Numbered from the stretch's first letter, positions 33,856 to 45,834 are shown. The stretch: DNA of 64,000 nucleotides from Girardinichthys multiradiatus (GCF_021462225.1 NC_061805.1:29467958-29531957), one strand, 5' to 3'. Numbers and translations: made by a program. The notes: generated by a model from the sequence alone, not told the origin.

Positions 33856-34909
33856 TTAATCCTCTAGGTGTGTAGAGCGCCATTTTCTCTCCAATTTTCT
33901 AACATTGTGCTTTAAAGAACGCAGCTCTGAATTAAACCGAGGAGCTAGCCTGCTATTAATGATTACCTTCTTTTTCAAGGGGGCTGCATTGTCTAATGCA
34001 TCACGCAATGATGAAGAAACACTATGAACAAAATAATCAATTTGTGATGGGGCAGAAACAGAATTATTGCCCTCCATTGTGCTTTTCAGTGATAATGAGG
34101 AAATTAAAAGTGGAACAGATTCTTTAAAGGTTGTTACAGCATCGCCTGATAATGATCTACTATAATGAAATTTTCTTTCAGGTGTGGAGTACTCGGTTAA
34201 ATTAAACTTAAAGGTTATTAAGAAATGGTCAGACAGGACAGGGTTATGAGAGAATATTGTTATGTCTTTACACTCAATGCCATATGTCAGCACAAGGTCC
34301 AGAGAATGAAGACAAAGGTGAGTAGGTTTGTTAATGTTTTGAGCAAAGCCAATTGAGTCTAAGATAGCATTAAACGCTATATTTAGGCTATCACTTTCAG
34401 CGTCAACTTGAATGTTAAAATTCCCCACTTTAATAACTTTATCTGTATTTAACACTAAATCAGATAAAGATCTGAAAACTGATCTAAAAATTGAGAGTAA
34501 GGGCCTGGTGGATGGTACAAAACAACAAACAGAAGAGGTTTTAGTGATTTGCAATTTGGATGAGGAAAACTAAGGATTAAATATTCAAAAGAGTTGTAGC
34601 TATTGATTGGTCTGGGACTAATCAATAAATCCGACTGAAAGATGGTTGCTACTCCTCCTTCTCGCCCAATAATTCGAGGAATGTGAAAATTTAAATAATT
34701 AGTAGGCAAAATAAATCAATCTGATTGTCACAAATCAGGTCACTAACCAGCAATGTCTTTGAAGAGAGAGATCTTATGTTCAGTAAGCCACATTTAATTG
34801 TTTTATTTTTCTTTTTGGTATGAGTTGTGTTTATTTTTATGAGATTTTCCTGATTTCCTCCGTTTAGATTATTTTTTAACCTATTCAGTTTTGGCCGTGG
34901 GCGAGACAC
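33856..34909 (-). pseudogene. L2 ORF2, apurinic-type endonuclease
   Basis: Target-nicking domain. Minus strand: [20 protein letters not shown] with the conserved Asn, IIGREGGVATIF, VVLYHPPGPYSQFL, then GNFNIQVDAESDS where the family has Gly-Asp-Phe-Asn, so the catalytic Asp is Asn. Next come LDLVLTYGIE and SDHFLITF (Asp-His pair kept). The Thr-Glu-Thr block with the catalytic Glu is not readable near 34690-34710, and frames change there and near 34500. The remainder is the connector RLAPRFNSELRSLKHNVRKL. Confidence 0.83.
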
Positions 34910-35126
34910 TGTCTTAATAGGGTAAGGCTGGGTAGCAGTACAGAAGCTGCAGAGAGGAGTGTTAAACTACGACCCTGCTTCCTGGTCTGAACCCTGGGTT
35001 GTCAGAGTTTTGGAGAACTAATAAATTCGGCCAGATTCCTAGAAAGAAGAGCTGCTCCAAAGTGGGATGGATACCATCTCTCCGGATCAGACCAGGTTTT
35101 CCCCAAAATGTTCGCCAGTTATCAAT

Positions 35127-35753
35127 TTAACCCACATCGTTTTCTGGACACCACCTAGACAGCCAGCGGTTGAATGACAGCATGCGGCTAAACATGTCGT
35201 CACTGGTCAGATCGGGGAGTGGACCAGAGAAAATTACGGAGTCCGACATTGTTTTGGCAAACTTACACACCGAAGCAACACTAACTTTGGTGACCTCCGA
35301 TTGATGTAACCGGGTGTCATTATTGCCAGTGTGAATAACAATCTTACTGTATTTACGCTTATCCTTAACCAGCAGTTTCAGGTATGATTTGATGTCGCCC
35401 GTTCTGGCCCCTGGCAGACATTTGACAATGGTCGCTGGTGTCACTAGTGCCACGTTTCTGACTATGGAGCTGCCAATTACCAGAGTTAGCTTCTCAGCGG
35501 GTGTGTCACTGAGCGGGGAAAATCTGTTAGAAATGCAGACGGGTCGGTGGTGACCTGTGGGCTGGGATCTAGGACTATGCTTTCTACGTACTGTCACCCA
35601 GCCAGCCTGAGGCCCCGGCTGCGCGGGCTCTGCTGGAGGACTGCTACGGGGAGCTACCCTTGGTGGCTCCGTGCTGGCTAAGGGGCCTCGGCTATCTGCT
35701 GGTTTTTCAACAGCGCGGAGCCGGGCCTCCAATTCCAACACCCTTGCCTCCAA
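35127..35753 (-). pseudogene. L2 ORF1 with SGNH esterase-like domain
   Basis: An RNA-binding and accessory protein of the L2/CR1 group. The N-terminus has a short coiled coil ([17 protein letters not shown]) and a Pro-rich linker with [10 protein letters not shown]. The esterase-like domain shows [10 protein letters not shown] (Ser block), [19 protein letters not shown] (Gly-Asn-Asp block), and after the stop at 35127-35129, in another frame, RRDGIHPTLEQLF with the Asp-x-x-His pair (about 35050-35080). The stop just after [10 protein letters not shown] is a frameshift or substitution inside the domain. The 5' end lies in the leader DNA toward 36130. Confidence 0.8.
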
Positions 35754-36346
35754 AGCTACAAAATGCTACATTTATTACATGTACCATTATCACTAAAGGA
35801 GGCAGAGGAGTAACTGAACATCTGACACAGAGAGCAGGAGAGAGGAGAAGACTCAGAGAGAGAAACAGCAAAACGGGTAGCCATGGTAGAGCTAAAGCTA
35901 AGCTAGCGACCCCTTACCACTACTAGAAAAACCGTGGAAAACACGGAGAGTCCCCAAACGTTAAAAGTAGCATCAGAAAGTAAGTGTTTTAACATGCTTA
36001 TGTATTAGAACAAGTAAGAGATATCACAGTAGAGAGAAATCAGATCAAACGAGAGAGCCTTCACACACCAAACAATTCACCAACAGCGAAAACAGGAAGT
36101 GACGTTACCCAGAGCAACAGAGCATCCACGTCCCAATCAATACAATTCAGATTTTTGAAACAATCTAATAGCTCTTCATTACTGGAACGGCGAAATGTAT
36201 GGTTCTCAATGATTGTGATCATAGTGAAGTACAAATGTGAGATAGAAAAATGTCAAATGAGAACTGGTAATAATGCAGAAGCCAGGATTAAATAGTCTAG
36301 TGGCTCTGAGGGTATTTCTGCAATGATTTTCAACAATCTCCTAGTG

Positions 36347-36957
36347 CAGGGGTGCTCACACTTTTTCAGCATGCGAGCTACTTATAAAACAACCAAGTCA
36401 ATATGATCAACCTACCCACTACAAAAATGCAAAACATATAACTATTTTCAAATTTATTAAGGATTCTTTGTATGTACAATGTATGTTGATGTACCTTGCA
36501 TTACTGAATAAGCCAATATTGCACAACACACACAATAAATAATTATTTACATTTTTTGTAATTACCTGAATTACTCGAGTCAGCTGCTTCAACGAATGCT
36601 TCTTTTACCATCTCTCCGTCTTGGAAGGACTTATTGTTTTTAACAATGGCGTGACTCACCCGGAACGATGCTTCGGTGGCGGCTTTCGCTTTTGAAGTTT
36701 GTTGAATGAAAAATGACTGCTGTCCGGACAACTGGGATTTTAGTTCCTCCACCTTTCTCTTTCTCAGCTAGCTTTTTGGTGGAAAGTCAATGTCGTATTT
36801 TCCATGAACAGTCCGAAAATGCCGCTCCACATTTCATGTCATCTGAATGGTTGCCCTGTATGTCAATCAAGTGATGGGATGTTTGATAGGCTGCGATCGA
36901 CCAGTACAGCCTCCACGATCGACCAGTGGATCGCGATCGACGTAATGAGCACCCCTG
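36347..36957 (-). mobile_element. Non-autonomous hAT transposon with transposase remnant
   Basis: Terminal inverted repeats CAGGGGTGCTCA (36347-36358) and TGAGCACCCCTG (36946-36957). The flanking octamers TCCTAGTG (36339-36346) and TTCTAGAG (36958-36965) match at 6 of 8 positions, as for an aged 8-bp hAT target duplication. On the minus strand, at about 36543-36840, a remnant of the transposase N-terminal region is readable: EELKSQLSGQQSFFIQQTSK, AATEASFRVSHAI, and FQDGEMVKEAFVEAADSS. A TAG interrupts it just upstream (near 36770). The catalytic core is deleted, so this is a deletion derivative. Confidence 0.85.
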
Positions 36958-36965
36958 TTCTAGAG

Positions 36966-39322
36966 TATATTTAGGTCTCATTTTAACGATGAAGGCCTGG
37001 TCTAATATAATAATCACCTGTAGATGGACTTCTACCTTTCCATCTTAGAATTTCTATATGGAGCTCGTTTGCCGTCAAAGTAACTTGGTGAGAAAAAAAT
37101 ATTTTCAGAACATAGAAAAAAAAGGTTTTTGAATATAAACAGGTATGTATCCTCAGGAGGTACCTCCAGCACCTCCTATAGTAAATATATGCCCTCCTGC
37201 TCTCCCCCAAAACTCTGCTCTTACACACAAAAAGGTCTGGATTACTCATAAATATGCTCTGCGCCTCCCAAAAATATGTTTCTACAGTTGGATTTATTGC
37301 CTTTTGCAAAAGGTTTTCTTTGCTCACTGATCTCACCAGGGTCAACTCAATGAGTACATGTATGCCCCAAAGTGATCATGTCAAATTCAGACTATGATTG
37401 TTACTGACTGGGCTGTATGATATCCGAGAGTAAAAAAAGGAATCTTAATGTTAAATTGAAATTAAATACTTTTAATACATTTTTAAAAGAATTTCCCCAT
37501 ACAGACATCATGACAGCTCTTGGGACAAAGGTATTTAAGAACAAGGATAAGGATTTAAATCTTTATAGAAACAACATGTCCTAGGAAGAGGAATTTTTAA
37601 CAAAAACATATTTAATACAATGTAGATGGTTCATGTGGGTAAGGATATGTGCCTGCATTTGAGCAAGCTAACGGTTCTAATATTGAAATGGGTGGCAAAA
37701 CCATTATTGCAGATTTAACTACTAAGCCTCAGAAAGAAAGAAAGCTTGTTAACTTGGAAACAAAAAATGTTGTATGTGATGCACCTCTGTATGGTCCGCT
37801 AAAGAGTGCAATCTGCCTAATGCCTGAAGTTAATGACAGCTTACCAATAGTGGAATATGAGAAGATTTCTAAAAAATAATCACAGATTACACTATATATT
37901 TTTAGGTCTTTTTCCTTTCTCTTTCTCTGTGTGTGTAGTTTCCATCGGGACATACAAAGCACTTATAAAAGACATGCTTTAGTTTACACTTAGTGAAGGG
38001 AAATGCTTTATATGCACATGTATCCTACTTCCCTGTGTTTGAGCGGAAATATCCAATGGATTACTTGATCTTTATATGGTGATCATAATCTCTCTGAATG
38101 TTGCCAACACAAGTTACTAAAACAAGACAAAAGCTGCTCTATGTCATCTTCCTCATTTGTAAAGTACTCTTCAGTGATAGACCAGTGCAACAGCATTTTC
38201 ATAGGCTTAACAAAATTTCAATAATTCACCCAGGTAGTGGAAATCAAAAAGAGATTGCTGACTAATCTTTGGATTATGGTGATGATTTCTGACAGAGGGT
38301 GGGGATCAAGGTAAAAATGTGATGAGAGATGAGCTGTGGAGCTTACTATGCTAGCTCAAAGAGGATTAAGGTTAAGTATCTATTGGGGAAGCACCATTAC
38401 TTAAATTGTTTTTATGTGCACAGAAAACATCCATATAACCACAAACATAAACATGCACAGCACACAGTTGTATACACATTTTCTAGTAATGTTTTTTTTA
38501 ATTCTTGGGGTTAAGAGGTTAATAAAATGTCTTTTTAAAAACAAAGTACAAATAGGATATTACATTATCTGTACTCTGTATTATTCAGAAAGTCTAACTA
38601 TGGACAAGGGAGGAGAGCATGGCTTATCTCATGGACAGAGTTGGAATCTGCAGACAGATAATGGAACTAGGGTTTATCGGTCATGTAAATAAAATTGAGT
38701 TGTCTCATATCTTTTGAAAAATCTATCTTAAGTATGAATCCTTCTTTATTAGGAAGATATCACCTTGCATATAGCTAATTAAAGGTATACGTTTTAAACA
38801 AGTCTTCTATATGTGTCTATAAAGTTTAAGAAAGTGCTTTCATTACATTTAATCCAGAACCAAATTGGATATGAGGAAAAATGCTCTTAAAGAAAGTCAC
38901 AGAGTGATGTTGAGCACATAAAGGCACAGAGAAAAAAAGTCACATAAAAACTGAGCGTACAGAGCACAAAACATAGCAACTGAAATCTGGACAGATGATC
39001 AGGCTTGTTTCATTCAGTTTGCCATGTGTTTTGGTCCTGTTTTTTCAATCTGTCTTTGTCCAAGTCAGCATTCACACAGTTGTGGGAGCTGTGATGCATT
39101 CTCACCTGTATATTTTCCAATCAATAATCAGATGAACCACATTCTATAAACTCAGAGAGAACTTAAACAATCTGTAGATAAGATACTCCTGCTGGAGCTG
39201 CTTCCTATTCCAGGTTACCAACTAATAATCTTTAAAGTGGGATTAAAACCCATGCATAACCCCACCCCCAGACAAATTTTGAAACAGTAACAAACATTCA
39301 GAAAGATTAAATTTACATGTAC
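36966..39322. other. No gene recognised
   Basis: Intron-like DNA. The open frames at 37145-37330, 37649-37879 and 38329-38692 have no recognisable family motif or codon pattern. Confidence 0.5.
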
Positions 39323-39350
39323 TCCCACAGTACATTAATGTACTGTGGGA
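39323..39350. repeat. Perfect 28-bp palindrome
   Basis: TCCCACAGTACATT followed by its exact reverse complement, with no spacer. It lies at the start of a repetitive segment containing CCTAA-rich DNA. It may mark the end of a small transposable element. Confidence 0.9.
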
Positions 39351-39384
39351 AGTTGCACCCACGTAAGCAGCAATACTGACAATA

Positions 39385-39545
39385 ACCCTAAACCTAACCA
39401 TTATCAGTGCATGCCTAACCCTAACCCTAACCTAAACTCAATTCACACCTTAGTCCTAAACCTAACCGTTAGCAAAATAGGCCGTGAGGACCAGCAAAAT
39501 GTCCTCACTTTGGTACAAATGGTCCTCAATTTGATGGTACTCATA
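39385..39545. repeat. Interspersed repeat with telomere-like TAACCC units
   Basis: Several AACCCTAA units (about 39388-39435), some imperfect, followed by GTGAGGACCAGCAAAATGTC. This combination is common in fish interspersed repeats and does not indicate a chromosome end. Confidence 0.6.
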
Positions 39546-39559
39546 CTCGTACTTGTCGT

Positions 39560-41065
39560 ATTCCGCTTTATCTGGGACCGGGTCGCGGGGGCAGCAGACT
39601 CAGCAGAGACGCCTAGACGTCCCTCTCCCCAGACACCTCCTCCAGCTCCTCAAGGGGGAACCCAAGGCGTTCCCAGGCCAGCTGAGAGACATAGTCCCTC
39701 CAGCGTGTCCTGGGGCTCCCGCCGGTGGGACGTGCCTGGAACACCTCCCGAGAAAGGCGTCCAGGAGGCATCCGGTATAGATGCCCGTGCCACCTCAACT
39801 GGCTCCTCTCGATGTGGAGGAGCAGCGGCTCTACTCCGAGCCCCTCCCGGATGGCCCAGCTCCTCAACCTATCTCTAAGGGAGTGCCCAGCCACCCTACG
39901 GAGGAAGCTCATTTCTGCCGCTTGTATCCGGGATCTCGTTCTTTCGGTCATGACCCAAAGTTCATGGCCATAGGTGAGGGTAGGAACGTAGACCAACCGG
40001 TAAATTGAGAGCTTCGTTTTTCGGCTCAGCTCTCTCTTCACCACAACGGACTGGCACAGCGCCCCCATTACTGTGGCAGCCGCACCGATCAGTCTGTCGA
40101 TCTCCCGCTCTATTCTTCCCTCACTCGTGAACAAGACCCCAAGATACTTAAACTCCTCCACTTGAGGCAGGAACTCCCCTCCAATCTGAAGAGGACAAGA
40201 CAACCTTTTCCGGTCGAGAACCACGGCCTCGGACTTGGAGGAGCTGATCTTCATCCCAGCCGCTTCACACTCAGCTGCGAACCGCCCCAGTGCATGCTGT
40301 AGGTCTTGGCTAGAGGGGGCCAGCAGGACCACGTCATCTGCAAAAAGAAGAGACGAAATCCTCTGGTCCCCAAACCAGACCCCCTCCGGCCCTTGGCTGC
40401 ATCTAGAAATCCTGTCCATAAAAGTTATGAACTGGACCGGTGACAAAGGGCAGCCCTGCCGGAGTCCAACATGCACCGGAAACAGGTCCGACATAGTGCC
40501 GGCAATGCGAACAAAACTCCAGCTCCGCTTGTACAGAGATCGGATGGCCCCTAGTAAAGGGCCCCCGATTCCATACTCCTGGAGCACCCCCCACAGGGCA
40601 TCACGAGGGACACAGTCGAATGCTTTCTCCAGGTCCACAAAACACATGTGGACCGGTTGGGCAAACTCCCATGAACCCTCGAGTACCCTGTAGAGGGTAT
40701 AGAGCTGGTCCAGTGTTCCACGGCCGGGATGAAAACCACACTGCTCCTCCTGAAGCCGATGGTCTCACGTCTCTCATTCGGGTCCCGCGAGGAGCAACCC
40801 AGCCACCAGGCGCTCTCCGACGAGTCCCGACCCCAGGCCTGGCTCCAGGGTGGGACCCCGGCTCCGCCGTACCGGGTGACGTCACGTGCCTCGATTTGGT
40901 AGTTGTCTTGAGGGGTTCTTGAACCGCTCTTGGTTTGACCCATTACCTAGAGCCTGTTTGCCATGAGAGACCCTACCAGGGGCATTTAAGCCCCAGGCAA
41001 CATCTCTAGGATCATTCGAGCACTCAAACCCCTCCACCACATTAAAGTGGCAGTTCAAGGAGGGG
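39560..41065 (-). mobile_element. Rex3/RTE-type LINE, 5'-truncated
   Basis: The minus strand encodes a long RT C-terminal half plus endonuclease-fold-free tail. The plus-strand 21-mer at 40438-40458, containing GGTGACAAAGGGCAGCCCTG, matches the Rex3 forward primer as I remember it, which supports the family name. The upstream part to about 41065 contains sequence normally 5' of the RT (CTACCAGGGGCAT and neighbouring blocks) but no intact endonuclease. The 3' end is near a degenerate GCGGAAT(A) tail at about 39560. Confidence 0.82.
39613..40647 (-). CDS. Rex3/RTE reverse transcriptase fragment (344 codons, open)
   Basis: An uninterrupted minus-strand frame. RT motif A is VDLEKAFDCVPRDALW, then LRQGCPLSPVQFITFMDRIS, LLFADDVVLLA (catalytic FADD kept), ISSSKSEAVVLDRK, and VEEFKYLGVLFTSEGRIERE. 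The C-terminal region is RRVAGHSLRDRLRS, PLLLHIERSQLRWHGHLYRM, then RTRWRDYVSQLAWERLG. The stop TAG (39613-39615) comes a few residues earlier than usual for the family. N-terminal RT motifs and endonuclease are missing or in other frames upstream, so the copy cannot move by itself. It is the best preserved retroelement enzyme fragment in the window. Confidence 0.88.
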   Translation of the reverse strand: MCFVDLEKAFDCVPRDALWGVLQEYGIGGPLLGAIRSLYKRSWSFVRIAGTMSDLFPVHVGLRQGCPLSPVQFITFMDRISRCSQGPEGVWFGDQRISSLLFADDVVLLAPSSQDLQHALGRFAAECEAAGMKISSSKSEAVVLDRKRLSCPLQIGGEFLPQVEEFKYLGVLFTSEGRIEREIDRLIGAAATVMGALCQSVVVKRELSRKTKLSIYRLVYVPTLTYGHELWVMTERTRSRIQAAEMSFLRRVAGHSLRDRLRSWAIREGLGVEPLLLHIERSQLRWHGHLYRMPPGRLSREVFQARPTGGSPRTRWRDYVSQLAWERLGFPLEELEEVSGERDV

Positions 41066-41120
41066 CAATTTGATATCAATTTGATGGTGATATCAGAAAA
41101 TTGGTTCTGAATGTGATGCC

Positions 41121-41141
41121 AGGAACACACACACACAAACA

Positions 41142-41211
<70 letters not shown>

Positions 41212-41215
41212 TACA
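41121..41215. repeat. (AC)n microsatellite
   Basis: About 95 bp of almost uninterrupted AC dinucleotides with a few AAAC interruptions at the left. It explains the Cys-Val repeats in overlapping minus-strand frames, which are not genes. Confidence 0.97.
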
Positions 41216-41221
41216 CGAAGA

Positions 41222-44200
41222 TCTGTGCACAAAGAAGTAATTAGACAACTGCACTTGTCCAAGCCTATTCCACACTGTTTAACATGAACTTTCATTAGAA
41301 AAACGGCACCAAAGGTTACTGACATGAAGGTTTGTTTGTCCATGGGTGGGCTTGCCTCCTGGGGTCTCACTAACACACAGATGTCCCAGTTACCTCCTGG
41401 GAAGACGTGCGTGTATGTGGCATGCCTGAAGGTAAAATATTTTATTTTGCTGGCCTTGAGCTATAAAACAACAGTAGTGAGCATCCCTCTAACAGAAGGG
41501 CACTATGTGAATCTTAAATCTGAATGTCTTGTTTCAGAGAAAATCCACATAAAAAATAGAATGAAATGGTTTGTGGTTTAAATATGTTATAGCACAATAC
41601 TTTCAAGGAGTGGACATGAGCCATTATCTCAGTAACCTGCAGTGATTTAGAGGGTGGTTTAAGTGGTTAAGAATGTGACGGAAACTTGACCAGGCTCCAG
41701 GAACATATCCGGTTACTGTCTGACTTTTGTGTATGCATTAGTGTGTGTGTGCTTGTGCGATAGAGACACGTGGAGCGCCTGTCACCACACATTGATGTGT
41801 TTATTTCACTGCAGCTGGGGTGATCACTCAAAAACAGAGACAGACACAGACAGGGGCACACACACACACAAATACATAACTCCACCTGTTGTGTGCAGTC
41901 CACTGAATCTCCTTGCCCTCCGGGGTCATGTGGACTCTTTTAAGTTATAAGATATATGCATTATCGCTGTCAGTTTGCTGCCTCCAAGTCCTAATGGCCC
42001 TCACAACATTTGTGCGATATGTTTACACATGAACTGACTGTGGCTCAGTTCCAGATTTTAAACAGCTGCTTACTTTTAGCACAGCCACTTCAGGGTGTCA
42101 TTTTGTTGATTGGTTTGAGATTTCTATAATAAAAAAAAATGAAACTGTGAGGATTTATCATTGAAAGTAAACATTCTGCAGCACCTGTTGCCTACAGTGT
42201 GTAGGTGTGTAGACACCTACACACTGTAGAGAAAAAAATAATCTGGGCAAGCATGGGCAGCATTTGTCTGATGTTTTATGAGTATAAATGTAAATTGTAA
42301 GCAGATTCGTTTGGGGATGTACCAGCTGGGCTGTAAGATATGGATATCACATATCAAGCCAACAGCCAATCACATTGACAACTTTACATCAGTCGTCAAC
42401 TGGTCGACAAGGCGACTGCGGTCACAAATATTAGAGCGCTTTTTAAGAGAGTAACAGGACACCAACAACAGAGCTGTCAATCAAATAAAGAAAAATGTGA
42501 GATAAGAGGGTTTAAGATATTATGCCCTGTCCACAAAGCAGAGTCTCCACTGCGTGTGCTTGTCCCATCCACATGTAAACACGCCATGTAAGTCTGAACT
42601 TATGTCCAAAGTCAAATCTTGCAAGTCCACAGTCATGTCTAAGGTTCTATACTTTGAAACTGAAGGCTTAATAAAACAAGTTGACCAAAAATGTAAGTTA
42701 ATTAAAAAAAACAATAAAATATATCCTAGCCATTATGACTGCTTTATAAAAGGTGGATATATTGTGGCAGAAATTGCAGCAAGTTCAATTGAGCATAATA
42801 ATGAAATTGTGTTGTCTTTCACAGCAATTAATTCAGTTCTTTAAAAAAATCTCTGTCCTATTTATGCAACTAGCTTCTTTTTGAAACAATGTCTTTCACA
42901 GAAAATACATCTTTTGTAAGACTTTTGTTACTTTGAAGTAACACTTATAGCTACATGTTTTGTATCTAAGATTAAAAAAAATACAAATAAAAAGCACAAC
43001 AGTTGATTTATGTGAATACAAGTGCAAACGACAGCTTTATTAGCACTTTAGGAGCTCTATATTCTTTTTTTCCATAATTTGATTGGTTGTTGGGTTAGAT
43101 ATGAGGATAAACGTTATCTTGCGTACGTCTGGAAATTATTTAAGTAAACATTAGTTGAATCGAGCAATAAACACAGGGTGAATGTAAATAATAGTATGTT
43201 TTTGCTGTAAGATATGAAGCATTTTCCAGTCAAAATGCTCAAGACCATGTATAGTCCTTTGCGTTAAAGGCTGAGTTGAGTTCCAAGTCTTCCATGATTT
43301 CAACAAGTTGAGTCTAAAGCAAGGGTTGCATTAACCAAATACTTTCCGATTCTGACAATTTTTTTTAAACAGTGGCTTAAAAACCTGAAGGCCATCTGTG
43401 TTTTTGAGAGACTGCAATTCACATCCTTGATCACTTGGTGGCAAGTTAGCATATTATTGAGCTGTTTTTGTTTTCTCACTTGATGCATGACCCTGTTGGC
43501 TTCACTTGAAAAAATGTCATAGCACCCGAGTGTCTGAAGTTTGTTCAGAAAGCCCAATAACAACGATGGCGTTTATGAAAAATGGTGGGACTGATGCAGT
43601 GGAAGATAACCAAACAAGTAAAAAGCCCTCAGCAATTACGGAGCGAACAAGCGACAGCAAGGGGGTTAGGCAGGAGTACAGAGTTCAGTAGAAGCTGGAG
43701 TTCTTCTGGCTGAGGAGGGAGGATGGAAAAATGTTCTGCGACGTGTTAAAAAGCCAACACGAGAAGCGGATTTGTCCAAAGATGCACAAACGTGCAGAAA
43801 TGAGCACCCACCTAAGCTGTCTTTATTATTAGAGTTTAAAAAAATAAAGTGATAGGTAAAAATAGATTATGACAGAATTTTCTTGACCCTATTAGTCAAA
43901 ATGACAGACAACAAAAATATATAGCTCAACATTTTGTCTAAAGTCTTTACATTTGTGACTTGGGTCAGATTAAAGTAGATACTGCACCTTTTTGGTGACA
44001 TCAACACATTTTAAAATGATTTAAAAATAGATTCCAAAGCTGAAACTTTTAAAACCCTAACCCTAAGTCTAAGTTTGTCCTATGTGTTTTCGTGAAACAT
44101 CAAATGTAAGATGATGAAGTCAATGACTGAGAGGAATCTGTAAAACATGCAAAAACAGACAACACCCCCCCCCCCCAGGGATCAGTAGCTGGGATCAGCA

Positions 44201-45513
44201 ATTATTGTTTTATTTGTTATTATTGTGTAAAACAAAATAAATGATCATCCAGTGATAATGTTTGCAAACCTCAAAAACCGATAGTTGAGATAGCTACCTT
44301 TGCTGTTTAAACTATTTTGCCACTGTTGGTTTGATGAGAACATTAATGCAAGTATTGTCTAGTACTGTATGGAACTAACCTATATAATAACGGTTATAAT
44401 TTTCTTAGAGCACTATTTGATTTTAAATTGCTCTGAGTGAATTTAATGATAGATTTACATCTGAAAAGGTGCAAAAACATATTTTTTAAACTTTTTATCA
44501 TAGCCTTTATTGTCACTGCAATAAAAAACAAAACACACAGTGATAAAACCTTTTGTCTATCCATAGATTGTATATACAGTTTTTTTTCTCTGAAATGGGA
44601 AAAAATATATATCCATTAAAAAAATCTGGAGCACTATGGCTGAAGCCTAAGGGAGAGAATAAAACAACAACAGACCTGATGGCAAAGAGAATAGATGTGA
44701 TAAAAACAGAGAAAAATAGAAAATCAAGGGAGATAAAAAAAGACAGTCAGGGTTACAACCAGAGGTCTTCAGCTGGTTTTAAACCTAAATCCCTCTGAAG
44801 AGCTTCAGCAGACAGACAAGACGGACCAATCCATTTCCCCAAGATCCCATTGTGACAGGAGTAAGAGGGATGGAAAAGGTAGCAAATTGAACACAATGGA
44901 AAAATAGCTCAATTGTTCTGTAGGTGTGTATGTTGGTGAGCGTGTGATTTTTGCTGCATAAATGTGTTCAAACTGTTGTCAAATATAAACTGCAATAAGA
45001 AATGCTGATAAGGCAGCAGTGATAATGAGTCATTAGTGCGGAGGCCGGTTTCCGAAGGAGCTGAGGATGAGTTAAGAGGGTGAAAGTAGGTGTAAGACAA
45101 CAAAAGACACAAAAACTAACTAATAATCAGGATATTTGTATGCAAGTGATAGTGTCTAAAAATTATGAGCTAATGTCATAATTGAACTTATGTACTTACT
45201 TCAGTTCCCCCAGAACAATTAGATATAGCTACTGTACAAGAAAAAATGTATCCTCCTTTTCTTCCTTTTCTTCTAACCCACCACCATCCAAGCTTTTCTC
45301 CTACATGCTTTCTCAATTTGTATGCTGATATTGCTTCTCTCTTCTCTCTCAGGGGAGCTGTGTACTTAAGTGTAATAGCAAACGACTATCAAACCCTGAG
45401 GAAGGTAACCTGATTCAGAGACTCCCCATCCAGCAGTGAAGCCTTCTCAAAGTGCACACTTCTCAAAGTGCAGCCCTGGGTCACTATTTCTCCCCAGTGA
45501 CCAAATGCATTGA
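41222..45513. other. No gene recognised; simple repeats only
   Basis: Intron-like DNA. It includes a small AC-rich patch near 41860, the hairpin at 42192-42229 and a C-run of about 14 at 44165-44178. Parts of 42545-42680 and 43260-43500 have a loose repeat-like look (AAGTC-rich) but I could not define ends. No supported exon. Confidence 0.5.
42192..42229. repeat. Perfect 17-bp stem, 4-nt loop hairpin
   Basis: CTACAGTGTGTAGGTGT (42192-42208), loop GTAG, then the exact complement (42213-42229). No adjacent coding region; there is no U-run terminator context and eukaryotic DNA does not use such terminators. Confidence 0.9.
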
Positions 45514-45518
45514 TGAAA

Positions 45519-45811
45519 TGTTGGATGGGTGTGAGGACTTGTTATCACTCATGTAAAAACCTTGGGTTGCAAGGCACCTGCACTATGCCTTCCTCCCTGT
45601 GTGTGTGAGATCATTGTTATCTCTGTGTGAACCAGCCTCCTTTCCGTCTCACACACACACACCCTGTCTGAACTGTCTGTTGAACTGTGCATATAAATAA
45701 AGAGATAGGGTGTCAAAACTTTGTAGTTTCACTGCAAAGTGGGCTACCCTTGTCACAAGTAACTATGACTGTATCGTTCTTACCTCTGAGTTGACTAAAT
45801 AATACCTAACA
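45519..45811 (+). repeat. 5' LTR
   Basis: 293 bp, TGTTGGATGGGT to ACCTAACA. It contains a TATA/poly(A)-type stretch, GCATATAAATAAAGAG, in its middle and a short AC microsatellite. I see no difference from the 3' LTR. LTRs drive transcription and polyadenylation of the provirus. Confidence 0.95.
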
Positions 45812-45816
45812 TTTAT

Positions 45817-45834
45817 TGGTCCTTCGAAGCCGGA
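45817..45834 (+). other. Primer-binding site, probably tRNA-Tyr
   Basis: TGGTCCTTCGAAGCCGGA starts 5 nt after the LTR. Its complement resembles the 3' end of eukaryotic tRNA-Tyr (CCGGCTCGAAGGACCA) with one extra A in the site. The tRNA assignment is from memory and should be checked against the host tRNA set. Confidence 0.6.

Larger units (their letters stand above)
30581..36130 (-). mobile_element. L2-clade LINE, near full length
   Basis: On the minus strand: a 5' leader (35760-36130), ORF1 with esterase-type domain (35127-35753), ORF2 with endonuclease and reverse transcriptase (about 34900 to 31980), a long 3' untranslated region, and a 3' terminus of GAATTGAA repeats at 30581. Two shorter copies in this window share its 3' half. 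It is interrupted by stop codons and frameshifts in every domain, and the 3' region contains a 71-bp direct duplication. It is not active. Confidence 0.9.

Noticed and set aside
39388..39435. Telomeric DNA, suggesting a chromosome end or fusion point
   Set aside because: Only a few imperfect TAACCC units within a common fish interspersed repeat; the flanks on both sides are ordinary DNA.
41093..41376. Long Cys-Val repeat open frames on the minus strand
   Set aside because: They are translations of the (AC)n microsatellite.
41324..41432. Open stretch ending CTGAAG|GTAAAAT that could be a plus-strand exon
   Set aside because: No recognisable protein, no convincing acceptor, and the only identified host gene reads on the opposite strand.
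42192..42229. Intrinsic transcription terminator
   Set aside because: The window is eukaryotic; rho-independent terminators do not apply and there is no U-run after the stem.
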